Below are positions 1-8,122 of a stretch of 34,801 nt of DNA, piece after piece. Position 1 is the first letter of the stretch. The number at the start of each line of letters is the position of its first letter. A model generated the notes under the pieces. The model saw nothing but the letters and a program-made list of their open reading frames with translations. It did no database searches and had not been told where the DNA came from. Origin of the DNA: an uncultured Marinoscillum sp. (GTDB lineage: Bacteria > Bacteroidota > Bacteroidia > Cytophagales > MED-G16). The position numbers and the translations under genes were made by a program. The DNA lies in contig CACPHX010000013.1 in assembly GCA_902633975.1 (NCBI GenBank), positions 1-34,801 on the forward strand, written 5' to 3'.

Positions 1-225
1 AACCCTATTATTTCAAATAGGTTGAATGTAGTTTTAAAGAATGTTGAAGTGGTAGAAAATTTATATTTTTTATCAATTAATGGAAACAGGACTGATCCAA
101 TTAGTTCACAACAAATCGGAAGAAATTTAATTATTGATGTATCTAACATCAAAGCAGGTATATATTTTCTTAGAATTTATACTAAAAATGAATTAATTCG
201 AGAAAGGGTTAGGATTTTGAAATAA
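1..225 (+). CDS. C-terminal end of a T9SS-secreted protein (partial, type A sorting domain)
   Basis: The frame is open from base 1, so this is the tail of a gene that begins upstream; the TTG at 22 is not its start. The visible 74 codons begin NPIISNRLNVVLKN and continue to a strand ending DVSNIKAGIYFLRIYT, then a short basic tail ending in RILK. This is the pattern of the type IX secretion (Por) C-terminal sorting domain: NP near the start, then a beta-sandwich with a 'DVSNLxxGIYFLRI' strand. The domain directs cargo across the outer membrane, where it is cleaved or replaced by a surface anchor. What the cargo does cannot be told, because its catalytic or adhesive part lies outside the window. 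Confidence in the domain is high. Confidence 0.82.
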   Translation, partial: NPIISNRLNVVLKNVEVVENLYFLSINGNRTDPISSQQIGRNLIIDVSNIKAGIYFLRIYTKNELIRERVRILK

Positions 226-291
226 GTTGTAATTAAAAAATATAAATATCTTTTAGCATTTTACTGGAATATAAAATTGATTTAATTTAAA

Positions 292-322
292 AAAAAAGTG
301 ATCATTAAATGATCACTTTTTT
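292..322. terminator. Bidirectional intrinsic terminator
   Basis: Two 15-base arms (AAAAAAGTGATCATT and its complement) flank one central base, so the hairpin folds with a small AT loop and has an A-run on one side and a T-run on the other. It lies between two convergent genes, the T9SS protein ending at 225 and the lipoprotein ending at 345, and can serve both. Confidence 0.8.
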
Positions 323-344
323 AAGTGTTTGGTATTTTATATAA

Positions 345-821
345 TTATTCTTGAAATGAAGCCATAAATCCTCCAAAATCAAAATAGTCACCTCCACCAA
401 TAATTTTACCATCTTTAAAACTCATTGCGTGATAAGAACTTAAGCTAAATTCTTTACCTGTTTCAGAATGAATACCAGTCCATGTACCATAAGTTCTTAC
501 TGCACCGTCTCTCATTCCTGTTTCAGGATCGACACCTGGCAACCAATAATCTGCTTCATATTTAATATTGTCAAACATACTTTGATACATTTTCATTGCT
601 GCAATATGACCCTCTTTTCCGTAATTTTCAGATCCATAAACGGGTTGTGACCAGTTAAGATCTTCGTGAATGAGTTCAGCTTGAGCCTCCCAATCTTCTG
701 ATGAGTGTAGATTAATAAACTTTTTAGCAATTTCTAAATTGTTGTTAAAATCGGCATGATTTTCACTACTAGAGCATGATATCAATACGATTGAAATAAG
801 TGTGAATAAAATCTTTTTCAT
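345..821 (-). CDS. SnoaL/NTF2-like domain lipoprotein
   Basis: A 158-residue protein with an N-terminal lipoprotein signal: charged MKK, a hydrophobic stretch, then the lipobox LISC with Cys16. It is therefore probably acylated and anchored in the periplasm or at the outer membrane. The remainder (about residues 25-155) has the spacing of an NTF2-like/SnoaL cone fold: an N-terminal helix (NLEIAKKFINLHSSEDW), a strand with 'HEDLNW', a helix 'AAMKMYQSMFD', and C-terminal strands with 'SYHAMSFKDGKIIGGGDYFD'. Members of this superfamily are small-molecule-binding proteins or isomerases; no catalytic pair can be assigned with confidence. It is a single gene, closed by the terminator at 292-322. 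Its partner or substrate is unknown. Confidence 0.72.
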   Translation of the reverse strand: MKKILFTLISIVLISCSSSENHADFNNNLEIAKKFINLHSSEDWEAQAELIHEDLNWSQPVYGSENYGKEGHIAAMKMYQSMFDNIKYEADYWLPGVDPETGMRDGAVRTYGTWTGIHSETGKEFSLSSYHAMSFKDGKIIGGGDYFDFGGFMASFQE

Positions 822-892
822 AATAATTAAATTTTGTTAAAAAATTAAATTACAAAATATATGAAAGAAATGTAATAAATACCATGAAATTG

Positions 893-967
893 TGGGTGAT
901 ACTGGATTCGAACCAGTGACCCCTGCCCTGTCAAGGCAGTGCTCTGAACCAACTGAGCTAATCACCC
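893..967 (-). tRNA. tRNA-Val (anticodon GAC)
   Basis: The reverse strand folds into a full cloverleaf. The acceptor stem is GGGTGAT/ATCACCC (894-900 with 961-967) with discriminator A at 893. The D arm contains AGCTCAGTTGGTTCAGAGC. The anticodon stem CTGCC/GGCAG carries the loop TTGACAG, giving anticodon GAC (bases 930-932 on the forward strand). The variable loop is followed by a T arm with GGTTCGAATCC. GAC reads GUC and GUU valine codons. CCA is not encoded. A quick look can misread this as tRNA-Asp(GTC) because GTC appears on the forward strand. Confidence 0.95.
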
Positions 968-1023
968 ATATGTTAAAATTACTTAAAAATTATTATGATT
1001 TAACTTCAAAAATTTTCTTTAAG

Positions 1024-1031
1024 TAGATTTG
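1024..1031 (+). promoter_or_regulatory. Candidate Bacteroidota -7 box for the two-component operon
   Basis: TAGATTTG matches the Bacteroidota -7 consensus TAnnTTTG. It ends only three bases before the ATG at 1035, so transcription would begin at or within a few bases of the start codon (leaderless or nearly so). No clear TTG -33 element is visible at the usual distance, which limits confidence. Confidence 0.4.
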
Positions 1032-1034
1032 CAT

Positions 1035-2558
1035 ATGGATAAAAACAAATTTTTGTTAATTGCTATACTCACTGTAGTATCAATGGTTTCAATTCTACTT
1101 GTTCAGTTTTCTTGGATTTTCCAAATAAACGAATTGAATAATGAGAGGTTTGAAAAAGACATAAATGATGTTCTGTTTACTGTTAACCAAAAGTTAGAAG
1201 AGCGTGAAATTCTTATTCTAACAAGAGATAATCTTGAAGCCAACTTTAAAGTTAGAAGAAGTAATGAAACTGGTGAAATTGAGTTGATAGAGAGTATTTT
1301 CAGTAAAAAAACTATTAAAGAAGATGAAATCGAAACAAAAAAGAATTCACTTCAATTTGATTTAAAATCAAGTAATAAAAATATAGATTCTGATAATGAC
1401 ATAAAAGCTTCAATACAAGTTGAAGACTTTAATGAAGTTACTGTTGACACTTTAATTCAAAGGCAAATAAATAAAGTACTAGATAGATCTGAGATGATTC
1501 AGATTATATTAAATAAGTTATTGACGGGAGATAGAGACATTAAAACTGAATTAAGCCCTAGATCTATTGAAGAATTGATTTCCTCAAGTTTAGAAAAGAA
1601 AAATATTAATCTAGATTTTAAATATCTATTGCTTGATAAAAAAGAGAATTTAGTTCTTCTAACCAATACACAAGATAAAGGTATATTACAATCTAAATTT
1701 TCAATTAGTCTTTTTCAGAATGATTTAATTGACTCTAATTTGGTTTTATTTTTAAGTTTCCCATTTCAAAATAGTTATTTGATAAGCAGTAATATTTATA
1801 GCCTAATATTTTCTTTTTTGTTTATTCTATTGATTGCATTTTCATTTTACTATGTGATTTTAAAAGCTTTTCAACTCAAGAAACTTTCCGATATCAAAAA
1901 TGATTTTATTGATAATATGACTCATGAGTTAAAAACACCAATTTCAACAATATCCCTGGCTTGTGAGGCAATGATTGATAATCAAAAAAATAAGAATAAT
2001 TACATTAAAATAATTCATGAAGAAAATAAAAGACTAGGTTATCAGGTAGAAAGAGTACTAAACATAGCAAGAACTGAAAAGAAGAATTATAAAATAGATA
2101 AATCCTCAGTAAATATTCATGATATAATTGAAGAGTCTATTAACATTTTTAAATTTAAATTAGAAAAAAGTGGGGGAAAAATAATTAATAATTTAAATGC
2201 AGAAAATCCAATTGTAACTGGTAATAAAAGTCATCTTATAAATGTCTTTAATAATTTAATTGAAAATGGCATTAAATATTCAAATGATAAACCTGTATTA
2301 ACCATTTCGTCTAAAAATAATAAATCAATACTTGAGGTTTCCATTAGAGATAATGGGATTGGAATTAAAAAAAATAATCTAGATAAAATCTTTGACAAGT
2401 TTTACAGAGAACCTCAAGGCAACATACATAACGTAAAAGGTTTTGGATTAGGTTTGTCATATGTTAAAAATATTATTGATAGACTAGGTGCTAAAATATT
2501 TGTAGAGAGCAAGTATGGATATGGATCAATTTTCACTTTAAAGTTTAATAATGAATAA
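1035..2558 (+). CDS. Membrane sensor histidine kinase
   Basis: I place the start at ATG 1035 (MDKNKFLL) rather than the TTG two codons earlier, which overlaps the likely promoter box; this gives 507 residues. Order of parts: TM1 about 5-28, a charged extracytoplasmic region about 30-250, TM2 about 252-276, then directly the HisKA dimerisation helix with FIDNMTHELKTP (phospho-acceptor His297), and a HATPase_c domain with the N box (FNNLIENGIKYS), G1 (DNGIGI) and G2 (GFGLGLSYV). No HAMP domain is seen. The extracytoplasmic sensor region resembles nothing I can name. The gene overlaps the next one by 8 bases, so the kinase and the following regulator are translationally coupled and almost certainly partners. 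Confidence 0.93.
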   Translation: MDKNKFLLIAILTVVSMVSILLVQFSWIFQINELNNERFEKDINDVLFTVNQKLEEREILILTRDNLEANFKVRRSNETGEIELIESIFSKKTIKEDEIETKKNSLQFDLKSSNKNIDSDNDIKASIQVEDFNEVTVDTLIQRQINKVLDRSEMIQIILNKLLTGDRDIKTELSPRSIEELISSSLEKKNINLDFKYLLLDKKENLVLLTNTQDKGILQSKFSISLFQNDLIDSNLVLFLSFPFQNSYLISSNIYSLIFSFLFILLIAFSFYYVILKAFQLKKLSDIKNDFIDNMTHELKTPISTISLACEAMIDNQKNKNNYIKIIHEENKRLGYQVERVLNIARTEKKNYKIDKSSVNIHDIIEESINIFKFKLEKSGGKIINNLNAENPIVTGNKSHLINVFNNLIENGIKYSNDKPVLTISSKNNKSILEVSIRDNGIGIKKNNLDKIFDKFYREPQGNIHNVKGFGLGLSYVKNIIDRLGAKIFVESKYGYGSIFTLKFNNE

Positions 2559-3243
2559 TAGGGTATTAGTTATTGAAGATGATAAAAATTTAGGTAAAGT
2601 TTTAACTGACTATTTGACCTCAAAAAATTACCTTGTACAGTTAGCTGAAGATGGCGAGATTGGTTTCGATTTTTTTACTAACAATGATTACGACATTATA
2701 ATTCTTGATGTAATGATGCCAAAAAAAGATGGTTTTTCTTTAGCTAAGGATATTAGGAAAATGAATAAAGATATTCCTATAATATTTTTAACTGCAAAAT
2801 TACACAAAGAGAATATAATTAAAGCATTTAATTTAGGTGCAGATGATTATTTAACCAAACCATTTAGTATTGAGGAGCTTCTGCTTAGGATGGACGCTGT
2901 TTTAAAGAGAACTGTAAAAATTGATAAAATAGAACTTGATGATAATTTCACAATTGGTTCATATACATTTCATCACAACCAAAATCTTCTTATAAGTAGT
3001 TTTGGAACAAATTATAAACTTACAACAAAGGAGAACGATTTGCTAAAGCTTTTTTGTGAGAATATTAATAGTAAAGTTGATAGAAGCCTTGCCCTTATGA
3101 AAATCTGGGGCGACGACTCCTACTATAACGCAAGGAGTATGGATGTTTATATTGCTAAACTGAGAAAATATCTAAAAGAAGATAAAAAAATTGATCTGAA
3201 GACAATTCATGGATTTGGGTTTAAGTTATTAATTTTAGACTAA
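2551..3243 (+). CDS. OmpR/PhoB-family response regulator
   Basis: A 230-residue two-domain protein. The receiver domain (about 4-118) has the acidic pair EDD at 9-11, the phospho-acceptor Asp53 in IIILDVMMPKKDG, the switch Thr in FLTAK and the conserved Lys in DDYLTKPF. The C-terminal winged-helix DNA-binding domain (about 130-228) contains LTTKENDLLKLF and ARSMDVYIAKLRKYL, the OmpR/PhoB recognition-helix pattern, and ends with the usual IHGFGFKL hairpin. It overlaps the kinase gene by 8 bases and is presumably phosphorylated by it. The regulon cannot be read from the window. Confidence 0.95.
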   Translation: MNNRVLVIEDDKNLGKVLTDYLTSKNYLVQLAEDGEIGFDFFTNNDYDIIILDVMMPKKDGFSLAKDIRKMNKDIPIIFLTAKLHKENIIKAFNLGADDYLTKPFSIEELLLRMDAVLKRTVKIDKIELDDNFTIGSYTFHHNQNLLISSFGTNYKLTTKENDLLKLFCENINSKVDRSLALMKIWGDDSYYNARSMDVYIAKLRKYLKEDKKIDLKTIHGFGFKLLILD

Positions 3244-3281
3244 TTCCTTGTTTGTAAGTTTTTTTTTAGTTAATAATAAGT

Positions 3282-4004
3282 GTGAACTTAATAGCATCTG
3301 TTTATATAAAAGATAATAAAGTAGTAAAAGTCAAATCTGGTGACTTTAGAACTTTAAAATTTTATCATGAAAGTCCGATTGATTTAATCAAAAGGTTTGA
3401 AGATCTTGGTGTTAAAGATATTTATTTTGTTGATCTAGGTTCTGCAAAAATGTATGAGAAGAATAATTTTATTCTCCTTGAAATGCTTTCTCAGTTCTCT
3501 AGTATAAAAATTAATTATTCTGGTGGTTTGAGAACCAGCGAAAAAGTAAGCTCAGCATTCATTAACGGTGCTGATAAGGTTACTTTAGGTAGCATGCCAG
3601 TCTACGATAAGAATATTTTTCTAAATTGTTTAACAACATGGGGTTTTAAAAAAATTGTCATGGCGGTAGATATATGGAAAAATAGTTTGAGAATAAATGG
3701 ATGGAAGCATCAAACCAAAATTGATCCACTTGATCATATAGATTATTTTTCGAATAAAGGTCTTAAAAATATTAAAGTAACAGATATATCTAAGGATGGA
3801 ACACTAGATGGGCCACCTTTCTCTCTTTATAAAAAAATTCTTAAGAAATACCCACAAATGAATATGATTACAGGTGGAGGAATTAGAAATATTAAAGACA
3901 TTGAAAAGCTTAAGGATATTGGAATTAAAAATGTGATTTTTGGAAGAGCTTTTTATGAGGAAAACATTACTCTTAATGAATTAGAAAATTATTTGAAAAA
4001 ATAA
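3282..4004 (+). CDS. HisA-like TIM-barrel protein (catalytic Asp8 replaced by Tyr)
   Basis: A 240-residue (beta/alpha)8 barrel aligning end to end with HisA, the ProFAR isomerase of histidine synthesis. Recognisable features are KVVKVKSGDFRTLKFY near the start, two phosphate-binding loops (SGGLRTSEK about 80-88 and GGGIRNIKD about 197-205), VDIWKNSLRINGWK with Asp130, TDISKDGTLDGP (168-178), and the terminal GRAFYE. HisA normally begins with 'PAIDL', where Asp8 is one of two catalytic acids; here the segment reads LIASVYIK, with Tyr at position 8. The gene begins with GTG and stands alone, with no other his gene in the window. It may be a diverged HisA or a HisA-fold enzyme with another reaction. 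The fold assignment is secure, the activity is not. Confidence 0.8.
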   Translation: MNLIASVYIKDNKVVKVKSGDFRTLKFYHESPIDLIKRFEDLGVKDIYFVDLGSAKMYEKNNFILLEMLSQFSSIKINYSGGLRTSEKVSSAFINGADKVTLGSMPVYDKNIFLNCLTTWGFKKIVMAVDIWKNSLRINGWKHQTKIDPLDHIDYFSNKGLKNIKVTDISKDGTLDGPPFSLYKKILKKYPQMNMITGGGIRNIKDIEKLKDIGIKNVIFGRAFYEENITLNELENYLKK

Positions 4005-4063
4005 TTCATATTAAACTAAACTTCCCTTGGTGTATTGATTCTAACATTCAATATAATTTGATG

Positions 4064-4071
4064 TATTTTTG
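4064..4071 (+). promoter_or_regulatory. Candidate -7 box for purK operon
   Basis: TATTTTTG fits TAnnTTTG and ends five bases before the purK ATG at 4077. If used, the transcript would start at or beside the start codon. No convincing -33 TTG lies at 17-20 bases. Confidence 0.35.
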
Positions 4072-4076
4072 CCCAT

Positions 4077-5231
4077 ATGAATTCACCATTGTTAAATAAA
4101 AAACTTGGAATTATCGGAGGTGGCCAGCTTGGTAAGATGCTTTTAGTTGAATGTAATAAGATGAATATTTACACAAGTGTTATTGATCCAAATAAAGATT
4201 CTCCATGTAAAAATCAATGTGATAATTTTGTTTTAGGCGATCTAAACAACTTTAACGATATTGTAAACTTTGGTAGTAAATGTGATATAATAACCTTTGA
4301 AATTGAGCACATAAATATTGATGCGCTAGTAGAATTGGAAAATTTAGGTAAAGAGGTCTACCCTAAGTCTAAAACTTTGAGGATTATTCAAGATAAAAAT
4401 TTACAAAAAACTTTTTTTATAGATAATAACATACCTACTGCTCCCTTTAAGTATTTTGAATCAATTAAAGATTTATTAACATCAATCGATAGGGATAAAT
4501 TAAAATTTCCATTTGTTTGGAAGCAAACTAAGTTTGGATATGATGGTTTTGGCGTAAAAGTTATAAATAGCATCTCAGATGTAGAAAAACTTCCAGATAA
4601 ACCAATGATTATTGAAGAATATATACCTTTTGAAAAGGAATTAAGTGTTATTGTATCTAGAAATTCTGATGAAGAAGTAAGCTGTTTTCAAACTGTTGAA
4701 ATGGAATTTAATAAGAATTCAAATCAGGTTGAGTTTGTGATTAGCCCCGCTATAATTAATAACGAAATAAATATAAAAGCACAAGAATTGGCGATCAAGT
4801 TATCTAAATCTCTTGATTGTGTAGGCGTTATGGCAGTCGAAATGTTTTTAACTAATGATGATAAAATTCTTGTAAATGAATTGGCTCCAAGACCTCATAA
4901 TAGTGGTCATTTCTCAATTGAAGCCTGCTCAAGTTCTCAATTTCAACAACATATAAGATCTATTTTTAATTTGCAATTAGGTGAAACTGCTCACACTGGA
5001 ACAGCTATAATGCTTAATTTGGTTGGAGAGGAAGGATATCAGGGAAAAGTCAACTATCAAAATCTGGACTGTGTTTTTAGTTCCAAGAATACTAACCTTC
5101 ACTTATATGGAAAAGAGTATACAAGACCTAACAGGAAAATGGGGCATGTCACAATAATTTGTGATAAATTTGAAGATGCTTACAAAACTGCAAAATTTAT
5201 TAAAGAGAGAGTTAAAGTTAAATCTAAATAG
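4077..5231 (+). CDS. purK: N5-carboxyaminoimidazole ribonucleotide synthase
   Basis: A 384-residue ATP-grasp enzyme that uses ATP and bicarbonate to carboxylate AIR to N5-CAIR in de novo purine synthesis. The N-terminal domain opens with [15 protein letters not shown], followed by [11 protein letters not shown]. The ATP-grasp domain shows [13 protein letters not shown], the adenine-binding [15 protein letters not shown], and [14 protein letters not shown] with the metal-binding Glu and Asn. The C-terminal PurK domain ends with GHVTI. The length is normal for the family. It is followed after two bases by purE, whose product uses the N5-CAIR made here, so the two form an operon. The start is ATG 4077, just after a possible -7 box. 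Confidence 0.97.
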   Translation: MNSPLLNKKLGIIGGGQLGKMLLVECNKMNIYTSVIDPNKDSPCKNQCDNFVLGDLNNFNDIVNFGSKCDIITFEIEHINIDALVELENLGKEVYPKSKTLRIIQDKNLQKTFFIDNNIPTAPFKYFESIKDLLTSIDRDKLKFPFVWKQTKFGYDGFGVKVINSISDVEKLPDKPMIIEEYIPFEKELSVIVSRNSDEEVSCFQTVEMEFNKNSNQVEFVISPAIINNEINIKAQELAIKLSKSLDCVGVMAVEMFLTNDDKILVNELAPRPHNSGHFSIEACSSSQFQQHIRSIFNLQLGETAHTGTAIMLNLVGEEGYQGKVNYQNLDCVFSSKNTNLHLYGKEYTRPNRKMGHVTIICDKFEDAYKTAKFIKERVKVKSK

Positions 5232-5233
5232 AT

Positions 5234-5713
5234 ATGAATAAGGTAGGCGTTATAATGGGAAGTAAGTCAGACTATCCAGTAATGGAGGAAGCCATATCCA
5301 TTTTAAAAGATTTAAATATTAAGCATGAAGTTAATATAGTATCGGCTCACAGAACTCCAGATAAGATGATGGATTATTCAAAGAATGCTTCAAAAAATGG
5401 TATTGGAGTGATTATTGCAGGTGCTGGAGGTGCTGCTCACCTTCCAGGTATGGTTGCCTCAAACACTCACCTTCCAGTTATAGGAGTTCCTATTAAATCT
5501 AGAAACTCCATAGATGGATGGGATTCTGTACTATCAATACTTCAAATGCCTTCAGGTGTACCTGTTGCTACAGTTGCTTTAGATGGTGCAAAAAATGCAG
5601 GAATTCTTGCTGCACAAATTCTCAGTGTTTCAAATAAAGAAATTGCTGAAAAATTAAAAAAATTCAAAAATGACCTTTCTGATAAGGTTAAAAAAGATGA
5701 TAAGACTTTATAA
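5234..5713 (+). CDS. purE: N5-carboxyaminoimidazole ribonucleotide mutase, class I
   Basis: A 159-residue cytoplasmic enzyme that converts N5-CAIR to CAIR. The signature motifs are all visible: [10 protein letters not shown] at 8-17, [10 protein letters not shown] with the catalytic His, the glycine-rich [16 protein letters not shown], and [21 protein letters not shown]. The length matches bacterial class I PurE octamer subunits. It lies two bases after purK and nine bases before glnS, within one forward operon. Confidence 0.97.
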   Translation: MNKVGVIMGSKSDYPVMEEAISILKDLNIKHEVNIVSAHRTPDKMMDYSKNASKNGIGVIIAGAGGAAHLPGMVASNTHLPVIGVPIKSRNSIDGWDSVLSILQMPSGVPVATVALDGAKNAGILAAQILSVSNKEIAEKLKKFKNDLSDKVKKDDKTL

Positions 5714-5722
5714 TTTCATTTG

Positions 5723-7414
5723 ATGAGCGAGAATGATTCATTAGGGAAAAATGAAAATTTCCTAGAACAAATTATTAAAGACGATTTGGGAAATAGCCAC
5801 TCTCAAAACCAACTTAGATTTAGATTTCCACCAGAGCCAAATGGTTATTTACATATTGGTCACGCAAAGTCCATATATATTAATTTTGGTTTTGGTCAAC
5901 AGTTTTCTTCTCCTGTAAATTTGAGGTTTGATGATACAAACCCAGAGAAAGAAAGCGTTGAATATATAAATTCCATAAAAAATGATATTAGGTGGCTTGG
6001 TTATAGTTGGGATAAAGAATGCTATGCCTCTGATTATTTTGATCAGCTTTATGAGTGGGCTGAGGGTCTGATTAAAAAAGGAAAAGCTTATGTTGATGAT
6101 CAAAATCAAGAGACAATATCCGATCAAAGAGGTATTCCTACAATTCCAGGAAAAGAGAGTCCTTTCAGAGATAGAGATGTTGATACAAACCTTGATCTAT
6201 TTAGAAAAATGAAGGATAATTATTTTAAGCCTGGTGATTGTGTCCTCAGGGCTAAGATAGATATGTCATCACCTAACATGCATATGCGAGATCCTATAAT
6301 GTATAGAATAATTGATTACGAACATCACAGAACAAAAGATAATTGGGTTATATATCCCACGTACGATTGGGCTCACGGACAATCTGATTATATTGAAAAC
6401 ATATCTCATTCATTTTGTACCCTTGAGTTTGAAGTTCATAGGGAATTATATGATTGGTTTATAACAAATATATCAGATGAAAAAAAAATAATTCCAAAAC
6501 AAAGAGAATTTGCAAGATTAAATATTTCATATACAATTATGAGTAAACGAAAATTATTGGAATTGGTAGAGTCTAATGAGGTTGATGGTTGGGATGATCC
6601 TAGAATGCCAACAATTTCAGGTATGAGGAGAAGAGGGATTCCCCCAGCTGCTATAATAAGTTTTTGTGAAAAAGTTGGTGTGGCAAAAAGAGAAAATATA
6701 ATTGATTTTGCACTTCTTGATTATTGTACTCGTGAAGTTTTAAATAAGAAAGCTTATAGACTTATGGTTGTTATAGATCCTGTAGAACTTGAGATTTTAA
6801 ATTATCCTGATGAAAAAAAAGAACTGTTAAAAGCAGAAAATAATCCTGAAGATGAATCGTATGGACACAGAGAAATTTCTTTTTCAAAAAATTTATATAT
6901 AGAAAGAGATGATTTTAAAGAAGAATTCAATAGAAAATATTTTAGACTTTCAATAGGGAAGGAAGTCAGATTAAAAAATGCTTATATAATTAAAGGTGAA
7001 AGGGTTGAAAAGAATGATAGTGGAGAAATTATAAAAATATATTGTACTTATGATTCTAAGTCAAAAAGTGGGTCAGGGACTGAAGAAAGTCTAAGAAAGG
7101 TAAAAGGGACTATTCACTGGATCGATAAAAATAATTATGAAAAGATAAGTGTAAATAATTACGATAGGTTATTTAAAGTTGAGGCTCCAGATGGAAACAA
7201 AGATGATGATTTTAGAACGTACCTTAATGAAAACTCTTTTGTTCAGGTTAAAAATGCTTATGCAGAATCAAATATTAGGGATTCAAAAAAAGAAAATTAT
7301 TATCAATTCCAGAGAAATGGATATTATAAACTTGAATCAAAAAATAAGGAACTTACCTTTAATAGGACTGTTACTCTCAGAGATACTTGGAAAAGTAAAT
7401 CTTTGTCTAAGTAA
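5723..7414 (+). CDS. glnS: Glutaminyl-tRNA synthetase
   Basis: A class Ic aminoacyl-tRNA synthetase that charges tRNA-Gln directly. I choose ATG 5723 (MSENDSLG) over the TTG one codon earlier; 563 residues, close to the usual length of about 555. The Rossmann catalytic domain contains the HIGH motif in PPEPNGYLHIGH (about 35-46), LRFDDTNPEKE, a GlnRS-typical PTYDWAH segment with 'HSFCTLEFEVHR', and the KMSKS-loop variant IMSKRKL. The C-terminal anticodon-binding beta-barrels contain VEAPDGNKDDDFRTYLN and end with NRTVTLRDTW. GlnRS rather than GluRS is shown by the eukaryotic-like C-terminal barrels and MSKRKL. A separate GluRS gene lies at 9305-10825, so the cell charges Gln and Glu tRNAs with distinct enzymes. 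Confidence 0.96.
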   Translation: MSENDSLGKNENFLEQIIKDDLGNSHSQNQLRFRFPPEPNGYLHIGHAKSIYINFGFGQQFSSPVNLRFDDTNPEKESVEYINSIKNDIRWLGYSWDKECYASDYFDQLYEWAEGLIKKGKAYVDDQNQETISDQRGIPTIPGKESPFRDRDVDTNLDLFRKMKDNYFKPGDCVLRAKIDMSSPNMHMRDPIMYRIIDYEHHRTKDNWVIYPTYDWAHGQSDYIENISHSFCTLEFEVHRELYDWFITNISDEKKIIPKQREFARLNISYTIMSKRKLLELVESNEVDGWDDPRMPTISGMRRRGIPPAAIISFCEKVGVAKRENIIDFALLDYCTREVLNKKAYRLMVVIDPVELEILNYPDEKKELLKAENNPEDESYGHREISFSKNLYIERDDFKEEFNRKYFRLSIGKEVRLKNAYIIKGERVEKNDSGEIIKIYCTYDSKSKSGSGTEESLRKVKGTIHWIDKNNYEKISVNNYDRLFKVEAPDGNKDDDFRTYLNENSFVQVKNAYAESNIRDSKKENYYQFQRNGYYKLESKNKELTFNRTVTLRDTWKSKSLSK

Positions 7415-7459
7415 CATTTTTTCGCTTTTTAAGTATAATTGATGTATAAATAATTAACT

Positions 7460-8122
7460 ATGGACACAAAAAAAATAGAATTAATTGGTGATAATCATGA
7501 GTTTTTTTCTTTAAAAACACCTCTTCGAAAAGATGCATTTGATAAATCTGACAATGAGAAAATTAAAAATATCCAGAAGCATTTTAGAAAGATAGTTGAT
7601 GAATTAGGGTTAGACCTTGAAGACGATAGCATAAGTGGCACACCATATAGGGTAGCAAAGATGTATGTTAAGGAAATATTTAGTGGTCTGGATCCAGATA
7701 ATAAACCTAAAATTTCTCTATTCGAAAATAAGTATAACTACAACAAGATGCTTATAGAGAAAAATATTAATTTAAACTCAACTTGTGAACATCACTTTCT
7801 TCCAATAACTGGAAAGGCTCATGTTTCTTATATATCAAGTGGTAAGGTAATCGGACTTTCTAAGTTAAATAGAATTGTTAAATACTACTCTCAAAGACCT
7901 CAAGTTCAGGAGAGATTAACAACTCAGATATACAATGAACTCAAGGAAGTTCTTGACACTGAGAGTGTCATGGTTGTTGTTGAGGCTAAACATCTATGTG
8001 TTTCTTCAAGAGGTATAAAAGATTATACAAGTTCTACCATCACGGAAATGTATGGTGGTGATTTCAATATTTATAATAAAAGAGACGAGTTTTATAAGTT
8101 ACTAAATTCAGTCAATATCTAA
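7460..8122 (+). CDS. folE: GTP cyclohydrolase I
   Basis: A 220-residue enzyme opening the tetrahydrofolate/pteridine pathway by converting GTP to 7,8-dihydroneopterin triphosphate. The zinc ligands and active-site loop are present: STCEHHFLPITGKAHVSY (Cys and two His), GLSKLNRIVKYYSQRPQVQERLT, and the later HLCVSSRGIKD with the third zinc ligand Cys. The N-terminal region (about 1-40) is variable, as usual. It follows glnS by 45 bases in the same direction and converges on the following reverse gene, with the two stop codons overlapping (8119-8122). Confidence 0.97.
   Translation: MDTKKIELIGDNHEFFSLKTPLRKDAFDKSDNEKIKNIQKHFRKIVDELGLDLEDDSISGTPYRVAKMYVKEIFSGLDPDNKPKISLFENKYNYNKMLIEKNINLNSTCEHHFLPITGKAHVSYISSGKVIGLSKLNRIVKYYSQRPQVQERLTTQIYNELKEVLDTESVMVVVEAKHLCVSSRGIKDYTSSTITEMYGGDFNIYNKRDEFYKLLNSVNI

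Noticed and set aside
893..967. tRNA-Asp (GTC) reading of the tRNA gene
   Set aside because: GTC is on the forward strand only; the cloverleaf folds on the reverse strand with anticodon GAC, which is valine.
5849..6127. Reverse ORF inside glnS, and similar open frames elsewhere (468-650, 4388-4573, 7179-7442, 12490-12834, 26915-27124)
   Set aside because: They lie within strongly conserved genes on other frames and their translations show no family features.
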